The notes under the pieces: generated by a model
Seen by the model: only the letters and a program-made list of their open reading frames with translations
What the model was told of the DNA's origin: nothing
Database searches by the model: none
Assembly (NCBI RefSeq): GCF_902464545.1
Contig: NZ_CABQJR010000011.1
Coordinates: 1 to 64,000, forward strand
Reading direction: 5' to 3'
Origin: an uncultured Senegalimassilia sp.
GTDB taxonomy: Bacteria; Actinomycetota; Coriobacteriia; Coriobacteriales; Eggerthellaceae
Length of the DNA stretch: 64,000 nt
Translations under genes and position numbers: made by a program
Shown here: positions 17,262 through 26,370 of the stretch, piece by piece
Layout of the letters: every line of letters starts with the position of its first letter
Position numbering within the stretch: the first letter of the stretch is position 1

Positions 17262-18537
17262 GAACGCGCATGTGATCGACCCGCAGGTCGGTCTGAACGA
17301 AACCGCCGACATCCTCATCCGCGACGGTAAGATCGTCGAGATCGGCCAGGGCATTTCCCTGGAGAAGGGCGTTGAGCGCGACTTGGCCGGCAAGATCGTC
17401 GTCCCGGGCCTGGTTGACATGCATGTGCATCTGCGCGAGCCGGGTTTCGAGCAGAAGGAAGACATCGCCAGCGGCACCCGCGCCGCAGCCCATGGCGGCT
17501 TCACGGCGGTTTGCGCCATGCCCAACACCAACCCGGTCGTCGACAACGCCGTCGCCGTCGAGTATGTGAAATCCATCGCCCTTCAGGCCGGTAAATGCCG
17601 CGTGCACGTGTCGGGTTCCTGCTCGCAGGGCCTGAAGGGCGAGACGCTCTCCGAGATGGGCGACATGGCCGCACACGGCGCCGTCGCGTTCACCGATGAC
17701 GGCCGTGGCATCCAGGCTGCCGGCATGATGCGCCGCGTCATGGATTACGCCAGCCAGTTCGGTCGCGTGGTCATGAGCCACTGCCAGGACGAGGATCTGG
17801 TCGGCGACGGCCAGGTCAACGAGGGCGTCGCCTCCACGCGCCTTGGTCTTCTGGGTTGGCCGGCGGAAGGCGAGGAACTGCAGATCGCTCGCGACATCGC
17901 CCTGTGTCGCCTGACCGGCTGCAAGCTGCACATCCAGCACATCTCCACCGCGCGCGGCCTTGATATGGTGCGCGCCGCCAAGGCCGAGGGCCTGCCGGTT
18001 ACCTGCGAGGTCACCCCGCATCACCTGTTCCTCACTGAGGACAACATCGGCGACGATTACTCCACGGCCCTCAAGGTCAACCCGCCGCTGCGCACGGCTG
18101 CCGATGCCGAGGCCCTTATCGCCGGTGTGATCGACGGCACCGTCGACGCCATCGTCACCGACCATGCCCCGCACACCGCATGGGAGAAGGACCGCGAGTT
18201 CGAGCTGGCGCCGTTCGGCATGATCGGCCTGGAGACCAGCCTGGGCCTGGTCATCACCAACCTGGTCGCCACCGGCAAGATCTCCTGGGAGCGCATGACC
18301 GAGCTCATGGGAGCCAACCAGCGCACTATTCTGGGTGTGGAGCGCGTGGCCCTCGAGGCCGGCAGCACCGCTGACCTGACGGTCATCGATCCTGAGGCCG
18401 CCTGGACCGTCGATGCCGCTGATTTCTGCAGCAAGGCGAAGAACTCCGGCTTCATCGGTGCCCAGCTCACCGGCCGTGCAACCGACGTGTACGTCGGCGG
18501 CTACGCTACCATGGAAGACGGCAAGATCGTCGAATAG
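17245..18537 (+). CDS. pyrC: dihydroorotase
   Basis: A zinc amidohydrolase that cyclises carbamoyl-aspartate to dihydroorotate. The 430-residue protein shows the metal motif D-M-H-V-H-L-R-E-P-G (about residues 58-67), T-P-H-H-L-F and T-D-H-A-P-H, which mark the bacterial class I type. The ATG at 17245 lies within the end of pyrB, with GGAGGG upstream; a TTG at 17230 overlaps that site and is not used. The operon ends here at a strong terminator. Confidence 0.97.
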   Translation: MALLLKNAHVIDPQVGLNETADILIRDGKIVEIGQGISLEKGVERDLAGKIVVPGLVDMHVHLREPGFEQKEDIASGTRAAAHGGFTAVCAMPNTNPVVDNAVAVEYVKSIALQAGKCRVHVSGSCSQGLKGETLSEMGDMAAHGAVAFTDDGRGIQAAGMMRRVMDYASQFGRVVMSHCQDEDLVGDGQVNEGVASTRLGLLGWPAEGEELQIARDIALCRLTGCKLHIQHISTARGLDMVRAAKAEGLPVTCEVTPHHLFLTEDNIGDDYSTALKVNPPLRTAADAEALIAGVIDGTVDAIVTDHAPHTAWEKDREFELAPFGMIGLETSLGLVITNLVATGKISWERMTELMGANQRTILGVERVALEAGSTADLTVIDPEAAWTVDAADFCSKAKNSGFIGAQLTGRATDVYVGGYATMEDGKIVE

Positions 18538-18564
18538 CGACGAGCTTTACCAGCGCATATAACG

Positions 18565-18602
18565 AAGGGATGCCTCGGATTCGATCCGGGGCATCCCTTT
18601 TT
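18565..18602 (+). terminator. terminator of pyrR-pyrB-pyrC
   Basis: A long stem beginning AAGGGATGCC pairs with GGCATCCCTT and continues inward with CGGAT/ATCCG. TTTTT follows. Confidence 0.92.
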
Positions 18603-18649
18603 GCATTCGCGGTGGTCAATTTGTCTTTGGCGGGTGCCGTGTATTCGCG

Positions 18650-19837
18650 CTACTTGCGCAGCGCCTTCGTTGCGAAACCGGGGATCATGAACACCATCGA
18701 GATGGCGAAACCGACCATAAGAACGGTGCTCAAAGCCAAGGTGTTGGCGATGGTGCTCATGGCGATGCTCACTACCGTGGAGCCCACATAGCCGGTGAAG
18801 TTGATGAGCGATACCACGCTGGCGCTGTCGGCGGGGTCGCTGTAGCTGATGAGCATATGCATGCTGGCGGACAGGAGGATGCCGGTGGAAACGCTGAACA
18901 CGCCGTCGGCGATCAGGAACGGCACCGTCATGCCCTTCGTGAGCGTAACCCACAAGATCGCGTAGCTGACGCACAGCAGCGCCGTGCCGCCGTATACGGC
19001 GAATCGCGTGGTGGTGCGGGCGGACATGGGGCCGCCCAACGCGCTCGGTGCCATGGCCAGCGCGAACATGAGCGCGGGGATTAACGGGTCGGTCGATTTG
19101 AAGTACGCCACAGCGGCAGGGGTTGACAGCGATTGGAAAAACACGCCGGTGCCCCAAGCCGCGATATAGCATCCTGCGGCAAGCGGGAATACCGGGCGAA
19201 GGTTCTTCGGGATATGCACGAGCGGTTTGATGGCCTTGCGGATGGTGATCCGCTGCGTGACCGTTTCCTGCGCAAGCGGAAGAAGGACGGCATTGAGCAT
19301 CATCAGCACGATGAGCACGGCGAACATGGGGATATAGTTGCGCGAGAACGTGGCGTAGATACCGATGCCCAAAGACCCGATCATCATGCCGATCAAGCAG
19401 CCGGTGCTGGCGATGGTGGTGCCGAAGGTGCGATAGCGCTGCGAGGTGCAATCAAGCATGAAAGCCGAGGTCGCGCTCATGGTGAGGCCGCACGAAACGC
19501 CTTGCACCATACGGGCGATCTGCAAGGCGGCTCCGTTTGGCAGCCAGATATACAGCGCGCAGGCTAGCGAGCCGAACAGCAGGGCGGCGGCCACGAGCGG
19601 CCTGCGACCGAGCGCGTCCGAGAGCGAACCTCCTACGAACAACGTGGTCAGAACGCCGGTGAGATAGGAAACCATGGTCAGCGAGATGTCGGCATCGGTC
19701 AGCCCCAGGGCTACCTTGTACTCGGCGTACAACGGCACGGGCACCGCCACCGCGGCGAAGGTCAGCAGCATGGCGCACGCCGCGATGATGGCGCTTCTCA
19801 GGTCTTTCGCATTCGATGCGTGGCAGTTTTCGGTCAT
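18650..19837 (-). CDS. MFS transporter, paralog 1
   Basis: A 395-residue inner-membrane protein with about 12 hydrophobic segments, typical of drug/proton-type major facilitator exporters. The motif-A-like loop reads G-G-S-L-S-D-A-L-G-R-R-P (about residues 70-81), and V-Q-G-V-S-C-G lies in segment 4. A GAGGAGGGG site precedes the ATG. It shares many blocks with the next gene (T-I-A-S-T-G, F-F-Q-S-L-S-T-P-A, A-M-A-P-S-A-L-G-G-P), so the two arose by tandem duplication. The substrate is unknown. Lying between two PyrR-controlled operons, a nucleobase or orotate-type substrate is conceivable but unsupported by sequence. Confidence 0.87.
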   Translation of the reverse strand: MTENCHASNAKDLRSAIIAACAMLLTFAAVAVPVPLYAEYKVALGLTDADISLTMVSYLTGVLTTLFVGGSLSDALGRRPLVAAALLFGSLACALYIWLPNGAALQIARMVQGVSCGLTMSATSAFMLDCTSQRYRTFGTTIASTGCLIGMMIGSLGIGIYATFSRNYIPMFAVLIVLMMLNAVLLPLAQETVTQRITIRKAIKPLVHIPKNLRPVFPLAAGCYIAAWGTGVFFQSLSTPAAVAYFKSTDPLIPALMFALAMAPSALGGPMSARTTTRFAVYGGTALLCVSYAILWVTLTKGMTVPFLIADGVFSVSTGILLSASMHMLISYSDPADSASVVSLINFTGYVGSTVVSIAMSTIANTLALSTVLMVGFAISMVFMIPGFATKALRK

Positions 19838-19928
19838 GTCCCCTCCTCGTCATTGCAAGCTCGTCGCGTTGCATCGGGGTAGCGTCAAGGCGCGTGCGCC
19901 CCGGAAACGACGTGCTGTTCGCTAACTG

Positions 19929-21125
19929 TTATCGTTGATGTTTAGCCATCGATATGCATCCCGGTACGATCGAGATGGCGGCGAGAAGCGCGATGAAGGC
20001 GTACACCGTTGCCAGGTCGAATGTGGCGGTGAGCCCTGTTTGAATGGTCGACACCACGGTCGACCCTACGTAACCGGTCAGGTTGGCAAGCGTTACCACG
20101 CTGGCGTTTTCCTGCGGGGTGGATGCGCTGATGAGCATATGCAGACTCGAGGATAGGATCATGCCCGTGGTGACTGCGAACACCACCTCGAGCACCAGAT
20201 AGGGGACCAAAAGCCCCAAAACCATGCACACCCCTAGTGCGATGATCGTGTCGAACATGATGATGTAGCCGACGATCATAGAAGATCGCGTTCCCATGCG
20301 CGCCGAAACAGGCCCTCCTAGCGCACTCGGTGCCATGGCCAAAGCCAGCACCAAAGACGGGATGAGCGGATCGGTTGCCCCGAAGTAGTCCACCGATGCC
20401 GGCGTGGAAAGCGATTGGAAGAAGAAGCCGACCGACCAGGTGGAGATATAGCCGCCGGCCACGATAGGGAGCAGCTTTCGAAGATGGGGCGGCACGTGCA
20501 CCATCGGCTTCACGGCTTTTTTCCAGGTGATGCGGTTGTGCACCGTTTCAGGCGTGAAGGGAAGGGCGAGCATCGTTGCGAGCATGATTACGGCCATCAC
20601 GGCGAATACCTGCCAATAGGCGGTGGAAACGGTGGCGAAAAACCCGATGCCTAGCGATCCCACGGTAAGCCCGATCAGATACCCTGTGCTTGCGATGGTC
20701 ATACCGAACGTGCGATGGCGCTCCGAGGTGCAGTCGATTACGAACGCAGAGGTGGCGCTCATGGAGAGTGCACAGGAAACGCCCTGCACGAAACGGGCGA
20801 ATTGCAGCATAGGGCCGCTTGACAGACCGATGAACAGCAGGCAGCCGGCAACGCCGCAGGCAAGCGCGGCGCCCACTGTGGGCCTGCGCCCGGATGCGTC
20901 CGACAGCGATCCGGCGAAGAACAGGACGGAAAGCACGCCGAACAGGTACATGACGATGGTCATGGAAACGTCGGAGGCGGAAAGACCCAGCTGTTGCTGC
21001 CACGTGGCGTAAAGCGGGATGGGCGCGGAGGCTGCCGCGAACACCGTTACCAAAGCCACCGTTCCCACGATGGCGCCGCGCATCGCACCTGGAGGTTGGC
21101 TTGTCGCCTGTTCATCGATTCCCAT
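19929..21125 (-). CDS. MFS transporter, paralog 2
   Basis: A 398-residue paralog of the neighbouring exporter, same strand, 91 bases upstream of it and probably cotranscribed. It has about 12 hydrophobic segments and the motif-A-like loop G-S-L-S-D-A-S-G-R-R-P. It also shares R-F-V-Q-G-V-S-C, M-S-A-T-S-A-F and the T-D-P-L-I-P plus A-M-A-P-S-A-L-G-G-P stretch with its sister. GGAAGGGGAAA precedes the ATG. Two diverged copies side by side suggest either a hetero-oligomer or two related substrates; neither can be decided here. Confidence 0.87.
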   Translation of the reverse strand: MGIDEQATSQPPGAMRGAIVGTVALVTVFAAASAPIPLYATWQQQLGLSASDVSMTIVMYLFGVLSVLFFAGSLSDASGRRPTVGAALACGVAGCLLFIGLSSGPMLQFARFVQGVSCALSMSATSAFVIDCTSERHRTFGMTIASTGYLIGLTVGSLGIGFFATVSTAYWQVFAVMAVIMLATMLALPFTPETVHNRITWKKAVKPMVHVPPHLRKLLPIVAGGYISTWSVGFFFQSLSTPASVDYFGATDPLIPSLVLALAMAPSALGGPVSARMGTRSSMIVGYIIMFDTIIALGVCMVLGLLVPYLVLEVVFAVTTGMILSSSLHMLISASTPQENASVVTLANLTGYVGSTVVSTIQTGLTATFDLATVYAFIALLAAISIVPGCISMAKHQR

Positions 21126-21338
21126 CGGTTTCCCCTTCCCGATTCCGGAATATTTCCCCGTATAGCAGACATCCTACTACGTATGGGAGGTTCCCCTCAA
21201 TGGGAAAGCGGGCCGAAATCCGCGTCCCACCAGGGGTTTATGTGCGCCTGCACAAAATCGGCAGCCGATTTCAATGCATATTACGTTAACAACAGGTAAT
21301 AAAACTGCATAACACAAAGTAAAACAGCTATTCAGTTG

Positions 21339-21344
21339 TATACT
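21339..21344 (+). promoter_or_regulatory. -10 box of the carAB promoter
   Basis: TATACT, placing the start at about 21351, exactly where the PyrR-binding loop begins, as in the pyrR leader. The -35 region has no good match. The stretch 21126-21338 before it is an AT-richer divergent intergenic region with no gene seen. Confidence 0.6.
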
Positions 21345-21351
21345 CCTCCAA

Positions 21352-21387
21352 GTCCTTTAAGGGCGGTACGGAGAGACCGAAAAGGAA
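21352..21387 (+). promoter_or_regulatory. PyrR-binding RNA loop, carA leader
   Basis: The stem TCCTTT/AAAGGA (21353-21358/21381-21386) and inner GGT-ACGGAGAG-ACC closely match the pyrR leader loop. No T-rich terminator follows before carA, so control may be by another fold that reaches the ribosome-binding site at 21480. Confidence 0.85.
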
Positions 21388-21492
21388 TATGGCGGGCGAT
21401 GGCCGGCTTTGATTGCATAGTGTTCGGCCCACGAGGTCGGGATTCGGCCTTACGGAGTCGGTGCGCGCTTGCCATCACGAAAGGAGTTGCAT

Positions 21493-22851
21493 GTGAGCAA
21501 CATCACAGAACAGCTGCTACGCGGGACCTCGAAGGGGGTTGGCGCGAAGGCGGCTTTAGCTTTAGAAGATGGCACCGTGTTCTTCGGCACGGCGTGCGGC
21601 GCTGCGGGGGAGGCTTTCGGCGAGATATGCTTCAACACCTCGCTCGAGGGGTATCTCGAGGTGATCAGCGACCCCAGCTATGCGGGCCAGATCATCACGC
21701 TGACGTATCCTCAAATCGGCAACTATGGCGTGAATCTACAGGATGCGCAATCGGGCAAGCCCGCACTGCGAGGGCTGGTGGTGCGCGATATGTGCGCAAC
21801 GCCGAGCAATTGGCGCAGCGGCATGTCTGTTGGCGAGTACTTGCAACGCAACGGCGTGGCGGCCATCGAGGGCGTGGACACGCGCGCGCTCGTGCGCCAC
21901 GTGCGCGACCATGGTGCCCAGCGCGCGATCATCTCCACCGTCGATGATGACGTGGAAAGCCTGGTCGCGAAAGTGCGCGCGAGCGAGAGCATCGTGGGGC
22001 AAAACCTTGCCGCCACGGTGTCTCGCGAACGCCCTTATGAACATACTGCCGACGATGTGCCGAATAGCGTGCTTTTCGCTTTGACCGAGGCCCCCTCAGC
22101 CCGTTTCAACGTCATTGCCTACGATTGCGGCGTGAAGCGCTCCATCCTCGACGGGCTCGTGCGCGCTGGATGCTCGGTCACGTGCGTGCCGTGGGATACG
22201 CCTGCCGAGGACGTTCTTGCGCAGCATCCCGATGGCGTGTTCTTAAGCAACGGACCCGGCGATCCAGATGCGGTCTCGGGCACGTATTCCCAGGTTGAGA
22301 AGCTGCTCGGTAAGGTGCCGATGTTCGGTATCTGCCTGGGTCATCAGATGATGGGCAAAGCTGCCGGCGCCGATATCGAGAAGCTCAAGTTCGGTCATCG
22401 AGGCGGCAACCATCCCGTGATGAACCTCCTCACGCGCCGCGTGGAGATCACGGCGCAAAACCATGGGTTCGGGGTGCTGTTCCCCAGCATGGGCGAGCTT
22501 GTGCCGGAGCTGTCGGGCGGGCATACCGAGCATCATGACGACCTGCGCTTTTGGGTACGCGCCGGCATCGCTCCCGTCGTGCAAAACGACCGCTTCGGGC
22601 GTATCCGGCTAACCCATGTCAACCTCAACGACGGCACGGTGGAGGGCGTGGCGTTTCTGGACGTGCCCGCGTTTTGCGTGCAGTACCATCCCGAGGCCGC
22701 GCCGGGCCCGACCGATGCGCACTATCTGTTCACGGCGTTCGTGCGCTTGATGGAAGGACGCAAGGATTATCTGGACATCGACATCGCTGCCGACCGCTTG
22801 GCGGGTTGGCGGTTCGGCGCCGAAGCAGCGAAGGAGCTCACGAATGCCTAA
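21493..22851 (+). CDS. carA: carbamoyl-phosphate synthase small (glutaminase) subunit
   Basis: CarA hydrolyses glutamine and channels ammonia to CarB to make carbamoyl phosphate for pyrimidines and arginine. The 452-residue protein has the N-terminal F-F-G-T-A-C-G-A-A-G-E-A-F-G-E block. Its class I amidotransferase domain carries the nucleophile in F-G-I-C-L-G-H-Q (about residue 280) and H/E in Q-Y-H-P-E-A-A-P-G. The GTG at 21493 is the start: AAAGGAG lies six bases before it, and the ATG two bases earlier is followed at once by a stop. It is somewhat longer than E. coli CarA. carB overlaps its end by eight bases. Confidence 0.97.
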   Translation: MSNITEQLLRGTSKGVGAKAALALEDGTVFFGTACGAAGEAFGEICFNTSLEGYLEVISDPSYAGQIITLTYPQIGNYGVNLQDAQSGKPALRGLVVRDMCATPSNWRSGMSVGEYLQRNGVAAIEGVDTRALVRHVRDHGAQRAIISTVDDDVESLVAKVRASESIVGQNLAATVSRERPYEHTADDVPNSVLFALTEAPSARFNVIAYDCGVKRSILDGLVRAGCSVTCVPWDTPAEDVLAQHPDGVFLSNGPGDPDAVSGTYSQVEKLLGKVPMFGICLGHQMMGKAAGADIEKLKFGHRGGNHPVMNLLTRRVEITAQNHGFGVLFPSMGELVPELSGGHTEHHDDLRFWVRAGIAPVVQNDRFGRIRLTHVNLNDGTVEGVAFLDVPAFCVQYHPEAAPGPTDAHYLFTAFVRLMEGRKDYLDIDIAADRLAGWRFGAEAAKELTNA

Positions 22852-25800
22852 ACGCAACGATATCGAAACCATTCTGGTCATCGGCTCCGGTCCCATCGTC
22901 ATCGGTCAGGCGTGCGAATTCGATTACTCCGGCACGCAGGCGTGCAAGGTGCTCAAGGACGAGGGTTTTCGCGTGGTGCTGGTCAACTCCAACCCGGCGA
23001 CCATCATGACCGATCCCGCCATGGCCGATCGCACCTACGTCGAGCCCATCACCGCCGAGTTCATCGAACGGGTCATCGCTCGCGAGCATCCGGATGCGCT
23101 TCTGCCCACCTTGGGCGGGCAAACCGGTTTGAACGCCGCGGTTGAGCTGGCTGAATCCGGCATTCTGGAGAAATACGGCGTTGTGATGATCGGCTGCGAC
23201 CTTGATGCCATCAACCGCGGCGAGGACCGTAAGCTGTTCAACGAGTGCATGGCAGAGCTTGGCATCGAAACGGCCCGCAGCGATTATGCGTATCGCGTCG
23301 AGGATGCGCTGGCCATCGTGGAAAAGCTCGGATATCCGGTGGTTTTGCGCCCGAGCTTCACCATGGGCGGCGCCGGCGGCGGTATCGCGCACAACGAGGA
23401 TGAGCTGCGCCTGATCGTGTCGCAGGGCCTTGAGTTGTCGCCAGCCGGCGAGGTGCTCGTTGAAGAATCCATCGAAGGCTGGAAAGAATACGAGATGGAG
23501 GTCATGCGCGATAAGGCCGGAAACGGCATCATCGTCTGCTCCATCGAGAACCTCGACGCCATGGGCGTGCACACGGGCGATTCCATCACCGTCGCCCCTG
23601 CTCAAACGCTTAGCGACGTGGAATACCAGCGCATGCGCGCGGCAAGCCTCGCCATTCTCGAAAAGGTGGGTGTGGAGACGGGCGGGTCGAACGTGCAGTT
23701 CGCCGTGAACCCGCAAAACGGCCGCATGGTGGTCATCGAGATGAACCCGCGCGTATCGCGCTCGTCGGCGCTTGCTTCCAAGGCCACCGGTTTCCCCATC
23801 GCCAAGGCCGCGGCGCGCCTTGCCGTCGGGTATACGCTTGACGAAATCGTCAACGATATCACGAAGGCCACGCCTGCATGCTTCGAGCCTTCCATAGACT
23901 ACTGCGTGGTGAAGGTTCCTCGCTTCGCGTTCGAGAAGTTCCAGGGCGCTGACGACGTGCTGTCCACGCGCATGAAGGCCGTCGGCGAGGTCATGGGGAT
24001 CGGGCGTACGTTCGAGGAAGCGCTCGGCAAGGCCATGCGCTCGCTGGAAAACGGGCGCGCCGGCCTGAACGCCGACGGTAAATGCAAGGATGTGCTCGAG
24101 CAGGACGGCTTCGATGAGCTGGTCGGGCGCCCCACGCAAGACCGCATCTTCTATATGGCCGAGGCGCTTCGCCGCGGGTGGAGTACGCAGCGGTTGCACG
24201 AGGCCACGGGCATCGATCCGTGGTTCATCGACCGCATGCGCGATATCGTCGTCATCGAGGAGAACCTTCGCGGCATGTCCCTTGAGCAGCTCGATGCGGA
24301 CGCCTTCCGCCTGCTGAAACGCATGGGCCTGTCAGATATGCAGATCGGACACCTCGTCGGCGCCGATGAGCTTGAGGTACGTGCTCAGCGCAAGCGCCTC
24401 GGCGTCGTGCCGGCGTTCAAGACGGTCGACACCTGCGCCGCCGAGTTCCCCGGCACCACGGCATACCACTACAAAACCTATGATGCGGATGAGAACGAGG
24501 CCGTTCCCACGCCGGGTCGCAAGAGCGTCATGATCTTGGGCGCCGGGCCGAATCGTATCGGGCAGGGCATCGAGTTCGATTACTGTTGCGTGCACGCCAG
24601 CTATGCGCTTCGGGACGCTGGCTACGAGACGATCATGGTCAACTGCAACCCCGAGACCGTGTCGACCGACTACGATACCTCCGACAAGCTGTATTTCGAG
24701 CCGCTGACCTTCGAGGACGTTATGGACATCGTCGATGTCGAGCAGCCCGAGGGCGTGGTGGTCACGTTGGGCGGGCAGACCCCGTTGAAGCTGGCGGCTG
24801 CCCTGCAAGAAGCCGGCGTCAACATCATGGGCACGAAGCCCGAGGCCATCGACCTTGCCGAGGACCGCGACCGGTTCCGTGCCGTATGCGACGAGCTCGA
24901 CATCGCCTATCCTGCCGCTGGTCAGGCGACCACCTTCGAGCAGGCGCGAAAGGTTGCGGCAGACATCGGCTTCCCGCTGCTCGTGCGCCCGAGCTACGTG
25001 CTCGGCGGGCGCGGTATGGGCATCGTCTACGACGATGCCCAGCTCAAGCGCTATATGGCGGAGGCGGCCAAGATCACGCCGGATCACCCGGTATATCTCG
25101 ATCGCTTCCTCGAGGGGGCCGTGGAGCTTGACCTTGACGCCCTGTGCGACGGCACCGAAACCTACGTCGGGGCCATCATGGAGCATATCGAGATGGCCGG
25201 CATCCATTCCGGCGACTCGGCCTGCTGCACGCCACCGTTCTCGCTCTCCGATGCCATCCAGGCGCAGCTGCGCTCCATCGCGCGCCGCCTGGCGCTTCGC
25301 TTGGGCGTGGTCGGTTTGCTCAACATACAGTTCGCCATCAAGGACCAGGTCATCTACATGATCGAGGCCAATCCGCGAGCCAGTCGCACCGTGCCGTTCG
25401 CCTCGAAGGCCACCGGGGTTCCCTTAGCGCAGGCCGCTGCACGCATCATGGCGGGCGAGAGCATCGCCGAACTTCGCCTGCCAAGCGACGAGCGGCGCTT
25501 GGACCGCTTCAGCGTCAAGGAGGCCGTTATGCCTTTCGGCCGCTTCCCGGGTGCGGACACCATCCTCGGTCCCGAGATGAAATCGACCGGCGAGGTCATG
25601 GGCATCGCGGAGAACTTCCCGTGCGCGTTCGCCAAGACCCAGCTTGCCATCAGCTATAAGCTTCCCGAGGGCGGTACGGTGTTCGTGAGCGTGTGCGACC
25701 GCGATAAACGCGGCATCGTGCCCATTGCGCGCGACATCGTGCGTCTCGGCTTCCGTATCGTGGCTACCGCGGGAACGGCGCGTACGCTGGGAGCTGCCGG

Positions 25801-26098
25801 TGTAGACTGTACACCGGTCAAGAAGATCAGCGAAGGCGAGCCCAACGTGCTCGACATGCTGGTTGCCGGCGAGATCGCGTTGATGATCAACACGCCGTTC
25901 GGTCATGCCACCCGCGACGATGGCTACGAGCTGCGAACCGAGGCGGTCAAGCACGGCGTCACGCAGATCACCACGCTTGCAGGCGCCCAGGCCATGGCGG
26001 CAGGTTTGGAGGCCATGCGCGCGAACGGGTTGACGGTGATTGCGCTGCAAGATCTTCCGCAGCATCCTTTGCCGCTAGAGGGGGATCCGGTCAAGTAA
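22844..26098 (+). CDS. carB: carbamoyl-phosphate synthase large subunit
   Basis: A 1084-residue enzyme with two homologous ATP-grasp halves. The first phosphorylates bicarbonate (R-P-S-F-T-M-G-G-A-G-G-G near residue 167). The second phosphorylates carbamate (R-P-S-Y-V-L-G-G-R-G-M near residue 713). Each half is preceded by G-S-G-P or G-A-G-P and I-G-Q-G/A motifs, and an MGS-like allosteric domain forms the last 140 residues. Its start overlaps carA, so the subunits are coupled. It is the only carAB set in the window and must serve both pyrimidine and arginine routes unless another exists. Confidence 0.98.
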   Translation: MPKRNDIETILVIGSGPIVIGQACEFDYSGTQACKVLKDEGFRVVLVNSNPATIMTDPAMADRTYVEPITAEFIERVIAREHPDALLPTLGGQTGLNAAVELAESGILEKYGVVMIGCDLDAINRGEDRKLFNECMAELGIETARSDYAYRVEDALAIVEKLGYPVVLRPSFTMGGAGGGIAHNEDELRLIVSQGLELSPAGEVLVEESIEGWKEYEMEVMRDKAGNGIIVCSIENLDAMGVHTGDSITVAPAQTLSDVEYQRMRAASLAILEKVGVETGGSNVQFAVNPQNGRMVVIEMNPRVSRSSALASKATGFPIAKAAARLAVGYTLDEIVNDITKATPACFEPSIDYCVVKVPRFAFEKFQGADDVLSTRMKAVGEVMGIGRTFEEALGKAMRSLENGRAGLNADGKCKDVLEQDGFDELVGRPTQDRIFYMAEALRRGWSTQRLHEATGIDPWFIDRMRDIVVIEENLRGMSLEQLDADAFRLLKRMGLSDMQIGHLVGADELEVRAQRKRLGVVPAFKTVDTCAAEFPGTTAYHYKTYDADENEAVPTPGRKSVMILGAGPNRIGQGIEFDYCCVHASYALRDAGYETIMVNCNPETVSTDYDTSDKLYFEPLTFEDVMDIVDVEQPEGVVVTLGGQTPLKLAAALQEAGVNIMGTKPEAIDLAEDRDRFRAVCDELDIAYPAAGQATTFEQARKVAADIGFPLLVRPSYVLGGRGMGIVYDDAQLKRYMAEAAKITPDHPVYLDRFLEGAVELDLDALCDGTETYVGAIMEHIEMAGIHSGDSACCTPPFSLSDAIQAQLRSIARRLALRLGVVGLLNIQFAIKDQVIYMIEANPRASRTVPFASKATGVPLAQAAARIMAGESIAELRLPSDERRLDRFSVKEAVMPFGRFPGADTILGPEMKSTGEVMGIAENFPCAFAKTQLAISYKLPEGGTVFVSVCDRDKRGIVPIARDIVRLGFRIVATAGTARTLGAAGVDCTPVKKISEGEPNVLDMLVAGEIALMINTPFGHATRDDGYELRTEAVKHGVTQITTLAGAQAMAAGLEAMRANGLTVIALQDLPQHPLPLEGDPVK

Positions 26099-26308
26099 GG
26101 CGTATCGCCCTGCCGGTGCGAACCCGCGGGGGATAGGCGACGGGAGCGCGTTTCGCGCGGCGGCGGTTCGCATGCTGCGCGAGGCGCCGTCCCCGTCGCC
26201 GTTATTTCGCCCGTTGCATCCTTTCTGCCCTTGCGTAGGGTATCTCGGGCGCGCTCGTGGGCCGTTTGCGTTCGAACTGTCGGCATTTGCCCCTGCTAGC
26301 TGCTGCAA
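26099..26308 (+). other. structured intergenic region between carB and pyrK
   Basis: No gene is seen. GGCGACGGG (26136-26144) can pair with CCCGTCGCC (26192-26200) around a GC-rich loop with smaller internal repeats. No clear T-run follows, and no PyrR loop is present. It probably includes the 3' end of the carAB transcript. Confidence 0.45.
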
Positions 26309-26317
26309 TGGTACAAT
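26309..26317 (+). promoter_or_regulatory. extended -10 promoter of pyrK-pyrD-pyrF
   Basis: TGG-TACAAT, an extended -10 box. No -35 match lies at the usual distance. The start would be near 26324. Confidence 0.55.
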
Positions 26318-26370
26318 CGCTCCCAACGTAGCAAGGGCCGCATCGCGGCCATCGTGACGGAAGGAGCCCT

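Noticed and set aside
15621..17576. 651-codon minus-strand frame over pyrR-pyrB
   Set aside because: Antisense shadow; its 5' end lies within pyrC and it would cross the pyrR attenuator.
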